Shown here one piece after another: positions 61,704 through 64,000 of a DNA stretch of 64,000 nt (position 1 is the first letter of the stretch; each line of letters opens with the position of its first letter). The stretch spans positions 1-64,000 of the forward strand of contig JAKPPB010000041.1 of the NCBI GenBank assembly GCA_029547605.1. The letters are read 5' to 3'. The notes below the pieces were generated by a model, which was not told the DNA's origin, searched no databases, and saw nothing but the letters and a program-made list of their open reading frames with translations. This stretch comes from Methanobacteriota archaeon (lineage in GTDB: Archaea > Halobacteriota > Methanomicrobia > Methanomicrobiales > Methanospirillaceae). The translations under genes and the position numbers were made by a program.

Positions 61704-62879
61704 TCAGGCGATCTCCAGGATCAGGATTAATCCAAGGAATATCATCACCCCACCCATCGCGAGCCTGATCAGAGGCCGTTTCTCCTCGCGCAGTCTCTCC
61801 AGCTGCTCAGGGGCAACCCCGAACGCAATCACTGCCAGGATCAGCACAAGGGGGAGGACAAAGAAGACGTTGTAGAGGAGGAGATAGGGGAGCCCCTCGT
61901 ACAGGGTCATCCTGTTTGAGAGGAGGGAGAGGATGGCGAGGTAGATCCCCCCGGTGCAGGGGAGCTCAAACATTCCCACCAGCACCCCCAGCACACACGC
62001 CCCGGGAACCGACCCCTTCTTGACCCATGCATCGATGATCCCCCGTGTCGATTCGGGGATAGAGAGGAGGGGGGTCCTTCTCTTCACGAGCGCCTCCCCT
62101 ATGCTTATCACCCCTGCAAGGATCGCAATCACAGCTGCGGCCATCGAGACAATCCGGGACATCCCTGATGACTGGACGACCGCAAAGAGGCCAAGACCCG
62201 AGAGGAAATAGAAGCAGAACACAGCCAGAATGAAGGTTGCCCCAACTGTCAGCACCTTTTTTCGGGTATCAAGGACCATGAGGGAGAGAACGAGAAATAT
62301 CAGAACAGCAAAAGCGCATGGATTGATCCCGTCAACCAGCGCGGCGCCGACGACAAGCGGGATGGAAAGCGTCTCTTTGGTCCCGGCAACTCCTTGAGGG
62401 GGGATCGTCGGTCGCACCTCCTCCTGAATCGTAGTGAAGCGGATGGCATCGCCCAGGTTCCGCGTAATCTCTTCATAACCCGAGAGGACATAGGGACCGA
62501 CGAATATCGAAGGAACAGGGAGGAATTCCCGCCCATACTGCTGCTTGAACTCCTGGAAGAGGACCCGGGCCTCATCACTCTCCCGGATGTCATGGAACCG
62601 GAAGACAACCCCGGGATATAGGGGGGCGATCTCCTGAATATAGGGAACGGTCTTCTGGCATTCGCTGCAGTAAGTGTTGTAGAAGAAATGGACTACCGGC
62701 TTCCCATCCTCGTAAAGGGGGGTGGAAAGATGCGGATATGCTCCCCCTTCTTCTCCCTCCGGACCAGGGGTATCCGCCCAGGCAGGCGTGGCGAGGAGGG
62801 AGATGAGAATGAGGAGTGTCACCAGCCTGGCGGTATATGATGTGATTCTCTTTTGCACTTCCAGCTTCGTGGTGCACAT
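61704..62879 (-). CDS. Thioredoxin-like plus CcdA-type thiol-disulfide transporter fusion
   Basis: 391 aa. A signal anchor (about 18-36) is followed by a thioredoxin-like extracytoplasmic domain with CSEC (NTYCSECQKTVPYIQ). About 175-391 is a CcdA/DsbD-type membrane domain of about six spans holding the two membrane cysteines in GINPCAF and ELPCTGG. Two disulfide systems are joined in one protein, so it probably passes electrons outward to extracytoplasmic targets. Starts three bases after argB ends on the same strand. Confidence 0.86.
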   Translation of the reverse strand: MCTTKLEVQKRITSYTARLVTLLILISLLATPAWADTPGPEGEEGGAYPHLSTPLYEDGKPVVHFFYNTYCSECQKTVPYIQEIAPLYPGVVFRFHDIRESDEARVLFQEFKQQYGREFLPVPSIFVGPYVLSGYEEITRNLGDAIRFTTIQEEVRPTIPPQGVAGTKETLSIPLVVGAALVDGINPCAFAVLIFLVLSLMVLDTRKKVLTVGATFILAVFCFYFLSGLGLFAVVQSSGMSRIVSMAAAVIAILAGVISIGEALVKRRTPLLSIPESTRGIIDAWVKKGSVPGACVLGVLVGMFELPCTGGIYLAILSLLSNRMTLYEGLPYLLLYNVFFVLPLVLILAVIAFGVAPEQLERLREEKRPLIRLAMGGVMIFLGLILILEIA

Positions 62880-62883
62880 CTCC

Positions 62884-63756
62884 CTAACGGGCGCAGATCA
62901 TGGTCCCCACTCCCTCGTCCGTGAACATCTCGAGGAGGAGGTTGTGGGCGATATTGCCGTTCACTACGTGCCCGAATGAGACCCCGCTGTTCACTGCTCT
63001 CACGAGGGAGCTGACTTTTGGGATCATCCCTTCAGAGATAACGCCGCTTCCCATCAACTGTTCGGCTTCATTGACCCGGAGCCTCCGGTAGACTGTGGTC
63101 CTCGATGCATCCATGATGCCGTCAACGTCAGTCATGTTGATCAGCTTGTAGGCAGTGAGCGAGATTGCTATCTCGCCGGCCGCAGTATCGGCGTTGATGT
63201 TCAGGCTCTGGCCGCTGCGGTCAATGGCGATGGGGGCCACTACGGGGATGTAGCCCCGGTCGAGGAGGGTGTGGAGGACTGCAGGGTTGATCTCCTCTAT
63301 CTCCCCGACATGCCCGAGATCGACTTCCTGTTCCCTCCCTGCGACGTGGACCTTCTGGGGGTCCATTCTCCTGGCGATGATGAGGTTCCCGTCGTTTCCG
63401 GAGAGGCCTACCCCCTTTCCCCCGCTCTTTGCAATGAGGGAGACGATATTGCTGTTGATCTTTCCCACAAGGACCATCTGGGCGATCTCGAGGGTCTCTT
63501 CGTCGGTAATACGGAGGCCTGCAACGAACTTGGGTTCTTTTCCCATGGCCTTCATCTTGTCGGTGATCTCGGGACCTCCCCCGTGAACCAGGACGACACG
63601 GATGCCCACCAGCTGCAGGAGGACCGCATCCCTGATCGCGGTCTCCAGGATTGCGGCGTCTACCATCGCATGCCCGCCGAGCTTGATCACCATCGTCTTT
63701 CCGTGGAACTGCTGGATGTAGGGAAGTGCCTCTATCAGGACTTCCTCGCGTTTCAT
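62884..63756 (-). CDS. argB: Acetylglutamate kinase
   Basis: 290 aa. Carbamate-kinase-like fold with [26 protein letters not shown] and [14 protein letters not shown]. It phosphorylates N-acetylglutamate in arginine synthesis. The ATG overlaps the argJ stop (ATGA). Confidence 0.95.
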   Translation of the reverse strand: MKREEVLIEALPYIQQFHGKTMVIKLGGHAMVDAAILETAIRDAVLLQLVGIRVVLVHGGGPEITDKMKAMGKEPKFVAGLRITDEETLEIAQMVLVGKINSNIVSLIAKSGGKGVGLSGNDGNLIIARRMDPQKVHVAGREQEVDLGHVGEIEEINPAVLHTLLDRGYIPVVAPIAIDRSGQSLNINADTAAGEIAISLTAYKLINMTDVDGIMDASRTTVYRRLRVNEAEQLMGSGVISEGMIPKVSSLVRAVNSGVSFGHVVNGNIAHNLLLEMFTDEGVGTMICAR

Positions 63757-64000
63757 GTTGTGTACCTCCCGTTGATCTCGATATACTTCTCGGTCAGGTC
63801 ACATCCCCATGCCGTGGCCTCTCCATCGCCTGCACCAAGATCCAGTGTGAAGACGACCTTTTTTCCCTGCATGAGGGCCTTTGCACGTGCGAGGTCAACC
63901 ACGATCTCTCCGCCTCTGACGAGAGGCAGGGACTCGAGTCCGTCTCCCATCCACAGGTTCACGGTGTCAGGATCAAACGCCACACCCGCCCTCCCCGCGG
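63753..64000 (-). CDS. argJ: Bifunctional ArgJ (ornithine acetyltransferase), C-terminal part
   Basis: Only the C-terminal 80 or so residues are in the window; the coding sequence continues past base 64000, so it is partial. The visible end ([20 protein letters not shown], then [20 protein letters not shown]) is characteristic of ArgJ. It recycles the acetyl group between ornithine and glutamate. Overlaps argB by four bases. Confidence 0.9.
   Translation of the reverse strand, partial: AGRAGVAFDPDTVNLWMGDGLESLPLVRGGEIVVDLARAKALMQGKKVVFTLDLGAGDGEATAWGCDLTEKYIEINGRYTT

Overview
The window is a GC-rich, gene-dense stretch of archaeal chromosome. It carries a methanogenesis marker (the radical-SAM McrA arginine methyltransferase Mmp10), thiol:fumarate reductase (TfrAB), archaeal ribosomal proteins S15, S3Ae and L37e, a KEOPS Pcc1 subunit, an Sm-like protein, archaeal SepF, ZPR1 and an Nre-family repair protein. 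Tat/Trx-type redox genes, PKD/SBBP/PEGA surface proteins, a class II LysRS and CbiMNQO cobalt uptake fit a hydrogenotrophic methanogen of the order Methanomicrobiales; that placement is inference from gene content. I see no insertion sequence, prophage, CRISPR array or rRNA. GC-rich coding produces many long antisense open frames, which I have left out.

Layout. 0-5.3 kb: tRNA-Thr, a stand-alone caspase-like protein, a CocE-type hydrolase, a lipoprotein and Mmp10. 5.3-8.1 kb: a branched RNA structure in front of the archaeal cluster rpsO, RecJ-like nuclease, pcc1, rps3ae. 8.2-10.8 kb: apgM with a methyltransferase-like protein and a PH-domain membrane protein. 10.9-14.4 kb (minus strand): two overlapping HTH regulators and a DEVQ-box helicase. 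14.5-16.7 kb: hypF. 16.8-22.1 kb: two large secreted proteins, one with a cohesin-like domain, a Thr-rich minisatellite linker and PEGA domains, the other with SBBP, PKD, cohesin-like and dockerin domains. 22.4-30.8 kb: DUF350 membrane protein, class II lysS, HEAT protein, Mth938 protein, iron-sulfur flavoprotein, ABC exporter, Lhr-type helicase. 30.8-36.9 kb: a sodium:solute symporter behind a leader with a terminator-like hairpin, membrane proteins, flavoprotein, PH-domain protein, UbiX. 37-43.9 kb: thioredoxin, initiator tRNA, purF-rpl37e-lsm, PUA protein, sepF-ZPR1, purM-lysC. 44-50.6 kb: tfrAB, Nre protein, a dolichol-kinase-like protein, an orphan DNA methyltransferase.

50.6-57.4 kb is a redox and oxidative-stress region: a glutaredoxin-thioredoxin reductase fusion, rubrerythrin, RadC, a flavodoxin-fold protein, then a likely operon of zinc ribbon, desulforedoxin, cysteine-free AhpD-like protein, peroxiredoxin and two iron-sulfur flavoproteins. 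57.6-60.6 kb is cbiMNQO, whose ATPase carries an unexplained C-terminal extension, with direct repeats upstream of cbiM. The window ends with an M50 protease, chorismate mutase, a thioredoxin-CcdA fusion, argB and the 3' end of argJ.

The observations I rate highest are the branched RNA before rpsO, the attenuator-like leader before the symporter, the lone caspase-like protein, and the neighbouring cohesin-like and dockerin surface proteins. Many starts lack a Shine-Dalgarno but sit about 25-30 bp from a TATA-like box, which suggests frequent leaderless transcription.
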